37,748 nucleotides of DNA, taken from NCBI GenBank assembly GCA_012728855.1, contig JAAYEH010000363.1, forward strand, positions 1 to 37,748, written 5' to 3'. This document shows, piece after piece, positions 1 through 7,658 of this stretch. Below the pieces are notes generated by a model. That model had not been told where the DNA came from. It made no database searches and worked only from the letters and a program-made list of their open reading frames with translations. A program made the translations under genes and the position numbers. Source of the stretch: Rhodopirellula sp. Its GTDB lineage: Bacteria; Planctomycetota; Planctomycetia; Pirellulales; Thermoguttaceae. Each line of letters begins with the position of its first letter. The stretch's first letter is position 1.

Positions 1-417
1 GGCTTCCGTGCCTCAGTCCTCATCAGCGTGCTCCTGTTTCGGGTTATCCGGTCTCGAGCACACAATGTCCCATGAAATCAAGGTTTACAGCAACAGCACT
101 TTCCGGATAGACTCTCAAGAATAACTTCCTCGTTTGGACAGAGAACGGAAGCCAGTAGATGGAACAGGAGAGAACAGAGTCAACAGAGTGGGGCATCTCC
201 GTTGCCGCATCAGAGCACTGAATGCGGTCGTATCAAACAGTTAGATCATTGCTCACGGCTCGCGCGGTCGAAAGCCCCTCTATCTTGATGACCTCGGCGT
301 TGACTCCGACCGCGCTGGAGGCGATAATTCCTATGTTGAGATTCGGTGCCGGACGGCTTCGTTCCGGCGATGGGCCGCAAGGCCGCCGGATCTCTTTTTT
401 ATGCGCTCGGCCACGGC
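1..417. other. No intact gene recognised at left edge
   Basis: The short open frames here are not similar to any family I know and have no convincing ribosome binding site. The minus-strand frame running through 233-417 is the out-of-family continuation of the truncated DUF3800 start described in the next entry. I see no promoter, terminator or RNA gene. Confidence 0.5.
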
Positions 418-505
418 GATCTGGAATGGTCACGCCCGCCAACACGCGGAACTTGCGCCCGGTGTTCACGTTTTCGCGGAAGCTCTCGTCAAGAAAGACC
501 AGCAT
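418..505 (-). pseudogene. DUF3800 gene, N-terminal remnant
   Basis: The minus-strand ATG at 505 is preceded by a strong Shine-Dalgarno (GGAGGAGAG, 2 nt before the start). The first residues, MLVFLDESFRENV followed by FRVLAGVTIPD, match the usual beginning of DUF3800 proteins: a hydrophobic strand, an acidic DES motif, then a second strand. DUF3800 proteins are predicted RNase H-like enzymes often found in defence and mobile regions. After about 28 residues the family similarity stops, although the frame stays open to 233, so the gene is truncated, probably by a deletion. It starts 82 nt after the stop of the MmeI-like remnant and may once have shared a transcript with it. The assignment rests on motif memory of a short stretch. 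Confidence 0.45.
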
Positions 506-586
506 CGCTCTCCTCCATCACCCGCCTATAACTTCAAATACTTCCCAATTCATCGCGCTACGCACGCACCGAGCCATTTCGCAGGT

Positions 587-770
587 TCACTTCTCCGGCT
601 CAACAGTCAGTGGGAGGTTCAATTCCAACAGGTTCCCCAACAAAACCTCATCGGAAATCCCGGAATCCCACCCATACGCCGCGAACACCGCCTCATCCAG
701 CCGCCGGTGGATGTAGAGGTTGATGCCGGTGGATGTAGAGGTTGGTGAGTGTTCGCTTTTCGTGAATTCC
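587..770 (-). pseudogene. MmeI-like type IIL R-M enzyme, C-terminal remnant
   Basis: Reading the minus strand, HEKRTLTNLY is followed by RRLDEAVFAAYGWDSG, then ISDEVLLGNLLELNL and a TGA at 587-589. This is the characteristic C-terminus of MmeI-like fused methyltransferase-endonucleases, which normally end with a TLTNLYN...RLDAAVFAAYGW...LLALNLER type sequence. The segment between TLTNLY and RLDEAV is shortened, and a 22-bp duplication at 703-743 puts the two halves in different frames. Intact members are around 900-1100 residues; less than 60 remain here. The matching N-terminus lies about 12 kb away on the same strand (about 12700-12968), outside the helicase cassette. Confidence 0.7.
703..743. 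repeat. 22-bp tandem duplication inside MmeI-like remnant
   Basis: GCCGGTGGATGTAGAGGTT occurs at 703-721 and again at 725-743. The 22-bp period is not a multiple of three, so the duplication shifts the frame of the MmeI-like C-terminal remnant. It is one of the visible inactivating lesions. Confidence 0.85.
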
Positions 771-835
771 GTCGCCGCGTCTGCGTCGCAGGCGACGAGG
801 CGCGGATAGCGGACGGTGCCGATGCCGCGGGCGTT

Positions 836-1021
836 GGGCTTGTGGAAGGTCGGAAGGCGGGGCTGCTGATCGGCCAGGTACGGTTGTGCGAAGAGTTGCT
901 CGCTTGCGCACCCAGAGCCGAAGCCGAACTGACGGCGATGTCACTCGACGGCTTGCGGCAGTTGGCCGATCGGTTGCGCACCGAGTTACGTCAGCGCCGG
1001 CCAACCGATTCGCCCGAGTGA
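836..1021 (+). pseudogene. Rpn/PD-(D/E)XK-type protein, C-terminal remnant
   Basis: The plus-strand frame ending in TGA at 1019-1021 encodes GLVEGRKAGLLIGQVRLCEEL followed by a short helical tail containing LTAMSLDGLRQLADRL. This arrangement (a G-x-x-x-G rich helix, then a two-helix tail with a SL..L..L.D.L pattern) is typical of the C-termini of Rpn-family putative transposases/recombination-promoting nucleases. The nuclease domain that should precede it is missing; upstream sequence is the opposite-strand MmeI-like remnant. The call rests on a short, low-complexity helical region. Confidence 0.4.
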
Positions 1022-1393
1022 TCCGGGCAGGACCAGAGGACAGTCGCATATACTGGGTATTGTGGGAAGGTGTCCACCGCCCTCATTCACGCAGACATCC
1101 CAATATATGCGCCTGTCCGCTTTCGTCTTCTGTGGATTCAAACCTATCGCATGGCAAACCTCCACTGGAGAGAGCGTTGCCGGCGACCACTATTCACTAT
1201 TCAAGCTCCGGCCCCAAGGTTCCCCCAAGCACGGTGGGTCGGCGATTTGCCGAGAACCGGGCGATCCGCTACGATTTAGTAACCGGACGTACCGCCCGTT
1301 CGCCGCGGAGTGCGAGGACCAGATGACCGCCCTCGTCCGCTCCATCGCTTTCAGGTAAGATCATTCACTGGCCTTCACTGGCCGAGATTCAGA
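1022..1393. other. Intergenic, no gene recognised
   Basis: Open frames here have no recognisable family. Just before the TIR-like gene, TTCACTGGCC occurs twice in perfect tandem at 1364-1373 and 1374-1383. I see no convincing -35/-10 pair and only a weak purine stretch (GAG at 1384-1386) before the next ATG. Confidence 0.5.
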
Positions 1394-2197
1394 ATGGCCG
1401 ATTTCACCATCTTCTATTCGTGGCAGAGCGACGCTCCAGACGAGATCAACTGGAAATTCATCGAGAAGGCGTTGAGAGAGGCCGTCGAGAAGATCAAGGA
1501 GAAGAGTGGATTGCCGGATGTTCCGATCGTTGACATTGGCATGGAACGTGTTCCGGGCAGCCCCGAAATCGCTACGATCATGTTCCGAAAGATTGGTCGT
1601 TCGGCAATCTTCGTCGGCGATGTCTCGCTCGTCGGCGAAATCAAAGGCGACCCGTCTAAAAAGATTCCCAATGGCAACGTTTCCGTGGAAATGGGATATG
1701 CTGCAGCCTACTTGGGTTGGGAGCGGATTATCTGCGTACTGAACGAGCACTACGGCAAAGCGGAACAGCAGCCCGTGGACACCCGCAACCGGCGGTTTCC
1801 CATCAACTATGCGCTACCGCCTTCGCGCGACAATGAGGCTGAAGTGTTCAAGGGCCTCGTGAACGATCTTCGTCGCGCGATTCACGCAGTCTACATCTAT
1901 GACTTGGAGTCCGCGAAGGACGCGATTCGATTGCTCGATATCAACTGCATGAATCTGATTGCAGCAGTGGCGAAGTATGATTGGTTTTCCGCGCCCGATC
2001 CCAACCAGACGACGATTGGTGGACCTTTGGATACTGCAAAGTTCAATGCGGCCGTGACTCGCTCCCTCGACTTGGGCTTGATTTGGACAGATACGGCTCC
2101 GGAGCAGGGCAAGTACGCGTATCACTGGACGTACAAGGGAAAGAAGGTATTGGAGTTGCTCGGTCATCGGGCCAAGCCGGCTCCTGCAAAGGCATAG
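1394..2197 (+). CDS. TIR-like (nucleotide-binding) domain protein
   Basis: The gene encodes 267 aa from ATG 1394; the longer upstream frame lacks family similarity. The first ~145 residues form a TIR-like alpha/beta domain: TIFYSWQSD at 5-13, GSPEIA at 55-60, SAIFVGDVS at 70-78 and NVSVEMGYAAAYLG at 95-108. E99 in the NVxxExGYA motif occupies the position of the catalytic glutamate of NAD-cleaving TIR-like domains. The segment RNRRFPINYALP near 131-142 is also typical. The remaining ~120 residues are predicted helical and look winged-helix-like near the end (YAYHWTYKGKKVLELL), but I do not recognise them. Such stand-alone TIR-like proteins are usually found in defence islands and could act as NAD-depleting effectors; that role is inferred. 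It is convergent with the big helicase gene, 259 bp away. Confidence 0.7.
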   Translation: MADFTIFYSWQSDAPDEINWKFIEKALREAVEKIKEKSGLPDVPIVDIGMERVPGSPEIATIMFRKIGRSAIFVGDVSLVGEIKGDPSKKIPNGNVSVEMGYAAAYLGWERIICVLNEHYGKAEQQPVDTRNRRFPINYALPPSRDNEAEVFKGLVNDLRRAIHAVYIYDLESAKDAIRLLDINCMNLIAAVAKYDWFSAPDPNQTTIGGPLDTAKFNAAVTRSLDLGLIWTDTAPEQGKYAYHWTYKGKKVLELLGHRAKPAPAKA

Positions 2198-2456
2198 AGG
2201 CGCCCTTTCACTTGCCGCACACCTCGCTTCGGTCCGACACACCGACGCAGGTCGGAGAACGATCCCAAGGGGGCGCAATTGTTCATAAGCTGAGATTTCG
2301 TGCCAGACAAACACGGTGAGCAAAAGGCTCTGGGCGTGTCCGAAATTGCCTGACGGGAAGCGGTTATGGTTCGGCTTAGTCTCCTTGCCACACGCTGTCA
2401 ACATTTCGCCAATGCCACATTCCACCTGAACCTAACTCGTTTGAACCGCCCAATGT
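2198..2456. other. Convergent intergenic region
   Basis: This is the space between the convergent ends of the TIR-like gene and the DUF1998 helicase gene. It contains a weak inverted repeat (TCCGAC 2233-2238, GTCGGA 2251-2256) without a T-run. I see no other element. Confidence 0.4.
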
Positions 2457-5400
2457 TTACGATCGGACGGATGCGAGCCAGTTCAACGCCAGCCGGCGGT
2501 CAATGAGGCCCTGTTCGTGGGCGGATTGCGAGGAGTAGCCGAGGAGGCAGTCGAGGCACGCTTCTCGGCAGCGGGCATCGTGGTCGTCGCTGCCGCGGAG
2601 AATATTGAGCGAGGATCGTAGCATCGCGTCGCCTTCGTCAAGTAATTCGCGGACGTGGCCGGCGCCACCGGGTACGTTGTCGTACAAGACGATCGACCAG
2701 CGGCCCGCGGATGCCGGGACGAGTTCGGCTCCCAGTTCGCGAATGTCCAACTGCAGCAATTCGGCGGCGGCGCGGTGGAAGGCCAATTGGAGCGTCGTCA
2801 TCAGACGTTGGTCGTCAGCCGGCATGTTAACGTTCTCAAAATCAAGGCGCAGCATGTCTGTGCGCTCGCGCGAGCCGAGGATTTGGCAACGCAATGGCGG
2901 ACCGGTACCATTCAGACAACGGTATTTGCGGCCTTGGTCCCGCGACCACAACGGCGCATGGCGGTCGAAGGATGCCCGCGGCGTAGACCCAGGAGTGGCG
3001 TTTCGGTGTTCGCTCTCACTGTAGCCGCAGCGTGTGCAGATGATGAAGCCCCGACCGCCGTGACCATAGTTCAGAATCAGTAGGCTGCCATCGTCGCGGT
3101 AGGTTGCGATCAAACCGGCGATGACTCCGTAGTCAGCCCGTTTCAATTCGTCCGTACTGCCGCCCGCCTCCCAAAGTACATCCACTCGCGTTTGACCGGA
3201 CGAAGCGTCAATCTCGCCCCTGCGGCACGGCGGGTCCCAGGCGGCCGTACTGAAACCAAAGCGAGGCAAGAGGATTTGCTGCAAGGCCGTCTGCCATGGT
3301 TGCCCGCAACGGTCACACTGGTCCGGTACCGTTCCTGTTTCGGAAAAGTAAAGGTGTTCCGCCTGGCAACGGCGCGCAACGGCTCGCAAACCGAAACTCT
3401 CCGCGCTGACACCGGCAAACGCCGACCGGTTCAAGCCGCGCGACTTGATGAACTTACCGCCCGCCATCAAGGTGGCACCGGGAACGTACTCGCGGATGGC
3501 AAGGAAACCCGGCCTTTCCAAGCGAAACTGATCCTCCTGTCGCACGTTGGACTCGTCCGTAGCTTTGTAGTCCTTCGACTCGCGCACTTCCAAACGATGG
3601 ACATTGATCGGGAATCCGTAACGTGGGAGGAATTGACGGTCCGCCAACGCTTCGATCACAGTGGTGCCGTAGAAGCTGTTCAGTTGATAGCGAATTGCGT
3701 TGGCTCGTCGCGGTCCATTATCGACATCGGCGGTGATTTCCTTCCAAGCGGTGAGCAACTTCTCGTAGTCGTCTCGCCAATGATCGATAGCCTCTTGAAA
3801 ACGCCGCTCGGTTTCCGCGACAAGCGTTTGCCAATCATCATTCGCAGGCTCCGCGAGCGGGGTGTCTGCGAGCAGGCGGAGCGCACCATCGCGAGGCGGC
3901 CCACCGTAATCGCGTGTCCAACGCAGGTAGTCGAGAAACGCGTCGGCCAATGTTTCCGCGCCGGCCCTCCAAGGCTGGTCTGGAAGATCGGTCATTGGCG
4001 CCCGCTGCAAATCCGGCTTGATGCCGGATTGCTTCGCGTCCCAATAGCTAGGCTGCTCGACCCGGCAAAACCAGCCCATGTTGCCGAAGGCGTCCATTGC
4101 CCCTTTACGTTCTTCCGGCCCATAGACCTGTTGAAAGAAACCGCCCAGAAGCCACGAGGCTAAATGCCGCCAAGCCAGTCGTTCGCGGTCCAACAGTACG
4201 CGTGGACGACGTAATTCCTGACCAAGATAACGTCCGAAGTCCTGGAAGACCGCGCGATCGAAGGGCCGGCTCTGACAAAACGTGATGACGGCCGACGACC
4301 CGTCGGCCCGCCGGCCGGCTCGACCGGCGCGTTGCAGGTAGTTGGCCTTGCCGGGCGGCACGTTGCTCATCATCGCCGCAGCCAGGCCGCCAATGTCGAT
4401 CCCCAGTTCCATTGTCGTCGTGCAACTCAGTACATTTCGACCACCGGCACGAAACAGATCTTGAAGCCTGCGGTTCTCCTTGGGCGAAAGCTGAGCCGAA
4501 TGCTCCTCGGCCCATAGTCCCATTCGAAAAACGTCACGCTCCCGGTAGTCTCGCCGCATCCGGCCGACACGGCGGTCGTCTCTCAGAGGGTCGGTGGCAC
4601 CTTCGACCGGTACTTCGACGAGGCATTTGCAGCCTGGCTGCGGGACGCAGCCGTGCGCCGCATTGGTCCAAATCGTTCCAGTCGTCGTGCATCGCAAAAC
4701 TCTTCGTGGCGTTCGGAGTGCCAGGTCGAAGAACTTCAAACGTATTGCAGGGACAGAGTCGCCGTCATCTTTCTCGCGGCCATCTGTTTCCAACCAAGGA
4801 AAAACGCCGGACTTCGCAGCCGCTACTAAGCGATCGAAAGCCATTTGAAGAACATCGACTGCCAGATCATCGGCACGATCCTCGGCCAGCCCGGCACGTC
4901 GCAAGACGCTGGCCACAAAACGACGCCGACGTTGCCGCGGTTCGACGCCGATGAAACGGTTCAGGAGGCCGTTTTCTGTCGCATCGCGTGCGGAGGCCCA
5001 AATGCCGATCGGGGCCCGAAAAGTGCCGTAGTCCCAGTCGTCTTCACGGCTGCCGAGCGTGACACAACCGTCCATTCGCAACGTATCGCAGAGCAGCGAA
5101 AGCAGATCAGGCCATGCCTCGGTCACAGCGGTCCGGACCTGGTCGCTGGGGAGTGTTCCGAGGAAAACATCGTCCGGCTCGATGTTCGCGATGCCAGGAT
5201 AGACGACTTCGATCAAACCAAGCGATTCCGCGTTGCGCGGCGGGCGGCGGGCAAGCTCGGCGGCCAACAAATATCGCAAACGCCCAGAATCCTTGTCAAC
5301 GATTGCCTCCCGGTTTTTCTCCCAATCGAGTTGGCTCCATCGTTCCTTGAACGGTTGCCGGTCGGACACTTCCGGGTCCATGAACTCGGCGGCATCCGGC

Positions 5401-7658
5401 AGCCCTGCCATCCGCTCGCACCAGTCGTTAATCGGTCCTCCGGCTTCCGCTGATGCCAGTTCTCTTGTCAAATCGGTGAGTTGGCGATGGAGGCGGCGGC
5501 GTTGGGCGTCGGTCACTCCAGCGGCGAGCAGCTTTTCCTCGACTTCCCTCTTTTCGGTTCGGATGTCATCCAAAGACGCATCGTCGTTGCCGGTTTGAGC
5601 CGCACGCGCGAGCATTGCCCGAAGAAGCTGCGTTTCGTGCTGGGCAGTCAGTCGCGGCCCCAGTCGTGCCGCAGCTTGCCGGCTGTCGCTGAACACTAAC
5701 AATCTGCGACCTTCGGCCGGAGACCACGCGCGTGAACCGCTTGGAAGAGGGGGGAGTTCGGACAACGCCGTTTCCGCGGTCAGTGACAGTGTGAGCGAAT
5801 CACCCGCGTCGAAGAACTTGAAAATGTCGCCATTTTCATAGCAGTCCGGACAGGCATGAATCGGAACCAGTCGGCACCCCGCCGAACCCTCACCGCGAAT
5901 CTCGCCCGACGACGGATTGATAACATACGTGGTCGAGTCCTCCGGGAGTTGATCGAACGCCGCCGCGGGCACGAAGATCTCGTACCCGCTCGACACAGCA
6001 CGAAGTCGTCCCGTGTTTAGGTCGACCTTTCCAGCCAGGGCCCAACGTCCGCAATTCCCGCAACGCAACAGCGGATAAGACGGCGATTCGCAGTAACGGC
6101 ATTGTTCCGCCCCGTGGTCCTGGACGGAACCAAGCGGGGGCAGCCGCTGGGCCACCGGGCCGTCACAAGAGGAAAATAGGCAAACGGCAAGTCCAACGGG
6201 CGCGCGGACTTGGAGATGGAGACGGTGTGGCAGGAGCGGCAGGTCGTTGGCACGTTGGCGCGCGGAAGCACTCAGTCGCAACAAGGCGGCAGTGGCCTGG
6301 ATCGCGTCGCCGTCACGAATGTTCCAGAGATGCTCGGACAAGTCCTCCAGGCTAACCGTCACTCCGCTGCAGAGGATTTCAGCAAGCTGATGGATGGTAG
6401 GGCTGTGAACAAGGGCACCGTGCAGCAACCGGGCAGGCGCTCCGTCGGCTTCCTGCAACGCTGCGTCAACCGTCTCTTGCGAGACAAGTTCCCTCAGGTG
6501 AGAAGCCAATTGCCGACACTCTTCTTCATTGTGCCGCAACGAGGGGATCCCGTTTCGGATTTCGATCGTACCTTTTGGCAACCATGTCGTCTTGGCGATA
6601 CGTTGCGCTTCCGGCGGTGGATTACCCGGTCGTTCGTCCGACAGGTCCAGGTCTGCCGGCTTACCGTGAATGGGGACGATTCGTTCCTTCGACTTGGAGA
6701 ACACCTTGGCCGCGAAGTCAACGAGGTCGGCTTGCGTACCCCCCAATGTTGCGCTAGTCGCAATATGCAGGAGCTGCTCCGGCGTACGCCCACATCGCAA
6801 AGCAACTCGCCTCAGGAGCAGCGTGATCTCCGCTGCCAGAGTGCCGGCGTAAAGATGGGCCTCATCCAGAACGATTGCTTCCAGCGCGGGGCCGAAAAAA
6901 ACCGCGTCTTGCGGGCGGCATAGCATGTATTCCAACATCGAGTAATTCGTAACAAGTAGATCCGGCACCGGACCTCGCTTATCGATATTAAGATTCTTGC
7001 CATCACGGCTTTCACGGCCACGGGCTTGTTTGCGCGACCGGTAGCGATGAAGCCCCGTTTCCGGTGCACCGTCGCGGATTTTCTCGGGTGTCTCACTCGT
7101 TAGATGGAAAAACGTGACTCGCGCCTGGTCGTGCAGCCAATTGTCGAGACGTTCTACTTGGTCGTTCACGAGCGCGTTCATCGGATAAAGGACCAGCGCG
7201 CGTATTCCTCGTTGGGACCGACGCGGACGGCGATACAACTCGTTCAATACCGGTAGCAGAAAGCTCTCCGTCTTGCCGCCTCCCGTCCCCGCGGTGATGA
7301 TAATCCCGGGCCGGTCGTTCGGTTCTGATTTCGCAGCGGTTTCGACGCTTTGAAGTTGGTGCATATATAGCGAAAGGCTCTCGGAAAATACCTCGTTGGC
7401 GTTCAGGTGTGAGGCAAGCTGTTTGTCGAATAAACCTTCGTCCACAAGGTACGGAAGCGGCCGACCGCTTGACTCGGACGGTCGGGCCGCCTCGACCCAC
7501 AATTCGCCGACGACGCCGCCGTGCGTCCCATGCGCAGACCACACGGCACGCGACGCGCTTTGAAATGAATCGTCGGACGTGAAATTCTCCGACGCACCAA
7601 AATCAACCAAACGGTCGCAGATTTCGTTGATGAGTTGGAGCGCATCAAGTTGTGACAT
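2457..7658 (-). CDS. druE: Giant SF2 helicase with DUF1998-type C-terminus (DruE-like)
   Basis: From ATG 7658 (MSQLDALQL) the protein is 1733 aa; the open frame extends 120 codons further upstream but there it overlaps the preceding gene. It carries a complete SF2 helicase core: Walker A AGTGGGKT (123-130), DEAH (265-268), SATLGG (302-307) and motif VI QRAGRAGRR near 1107. The two RecA-like lobes are separated by a very long insert with zinc-ribbon cysteines (CRYC...CGNCG, about residue 520-535). Further CxxC pairs occur near 1450 and 1543, and the C-terminus has the DUF1998-type signature VPGGAGHV then CLDCLLGY. A helicase with DUF1998 of about this size is the hallmark of Druantia (DruE). 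Its ATG lies inside the preceding gene (14-nt overlap), implying translational coupling. Alternatives are fused DrmA/DrmB-like (DISARM) or Dpd helicases. Confidence 0.8.
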   Translation of the reverse strand: MSQLDALQLINEICDRLVDFGASENFTSDDSFQSASRAVWSAHGTHGGVVGELWVEAARPSESSGRPLPYLVDEGLFDKQLASHLNANEVFSESLSLYMHQLQSVETAAKSEPNDRPGIIITAGTGGGKTESFLLPVLNELYRRPRRSQRGIRALVLYPMNALVNDQVERLDNWLHDQARVTFFHLTSETPEKIRDGAPETGLHRYRSRKQARGRESRDGKNLNIDKRGPVPDLLVTNYSMLEYMLCRPQDAVFFGPALEAIVLDEAHLYAGTLAAEITLLLRRVALRCGRTPEQLLHIATSATLGGTQADLVDFAAKVFSKSKERIVPIHGKPADLDLSDERPGNPPPEAQRIAKTTWLPKGTIEIRNGIPSLRHNEEECRQLASHLRELVSQETVDAALQEADGAPARLLHGALVHSPTIHQLAEILCSGVTVSLEDLSEHLWNIRDGDAIQATAALLRLSASARQRANDLPLLPHRLHLQVRAPVGLAVCLFSSCDGPVAQRLPPLGSVQDHGAEQCRYCESPSYPLLRCGNCGRWALAGKVDLNTGRLRAVSSGYEIFVPAAAFDQLPEDSTTYVINPSSGEIRGEGSAGCRLVPIHACPDCYENGDIFKFFDAGDSLTLSLTAETALSELPPLPSGSRAWSPAEGRRLLVFSDSRQAAARLGPRLTAQHETQLLRAMLARAAQTGNDDASLDDIRTEKREVEEKLLAAGVTDAQRRRLHRQLTDLTRELASAEAGGPINDWCERMAGLPDAAEFMDPEVSDRQPFKERWSQLDWEKNREAIVDKDSGRLRYLLAAELARRPPRNAESLGLIEVVYPGIANIEPDDVFLGTLPSDQVRTAVTEAWPDLLSLLCDTLRMDGCVTLGSREDDWDYGTFRAPIGIWASARDATENGLLNRFIGVEPRQRRRRFVASVLRRAGLAEDRADDLAVDVLQMAFDRLVAAAKSGVFPWLETDGREKDDGDSVPAIRLKFFDLALRTPRRVLRCTTTGTIWTNAAHGCVPQPGCKCLVEVPVEGATDPLRDDRRVGRMRRDYRERDVFRMGLWAEEHSAQLSPKENRRLQDLFRAGGRNVLSCTTTMELGIDIGGLAAAMMSNVPPGKANYLQRAGRAGRRADGSSAVITFCQSRPFDRAVFQDFGRYLGQELRRPRVLLDRERLAWRHLASWLLGGFFQQVYGPEERKGAMDAFGNMGWFCRVEQPSYWDAKQSGIKPDLQRAPMTDLPDQPWRAGAETLADAFLDYLRWTRDYGGPPRDGALRLLADTPLAEPANDDWQTLVAETERRFQEAIDHWRDDYEKLLTAWKEITADVDNGPRRANAIRYQLNSFYGTTVIEALADRQFLPRYGFPINVHRLEVRESKDYKATDESNVRQEDQFRLERPGFLAIREYVPGATLMAGGKFIKSRGLNRSAFAGVSAESFGLRAVARRCQAEHLYFSETGTVPDQCDRCGQPWQTALQQILLPRFGFSTAAWDPPCRRGEIDASSGQTRVDVLWEAGGSTDELKRADYGVIAGLIATYRDDGSLLILNYGHGGRGFIICTRCGYSESEHRNATPGSTPRASFDRHAPLWSRDQGRKYRCLNGTGPPLRCQILGSRERTDMLRLDFENVNMPADDQRLMTTLQLAFHRAAAELLQLDIRELGAELVPASAGRWSIVLYDNVPGGAGHVRELLDEGDAMLRSSLNILRGSDDHDARCREACLDCLLGYSSQSAHEQGLIDRRLALNWLASVRS

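Noticed and set aside
703..743. Start of a CRISPR array
   Set aside because: Only two direct copies with a 3-bp gap; this is a simple tandem duplication.
2457..7658. DISARM system (DrmA/DrmB)
   Set aside because: DISARM has helicase and DUF1998 on separate proteins together with a DNA methyltransferase and a phospholipase D-like protein; none of these is here, and the fused size fits DruE better.
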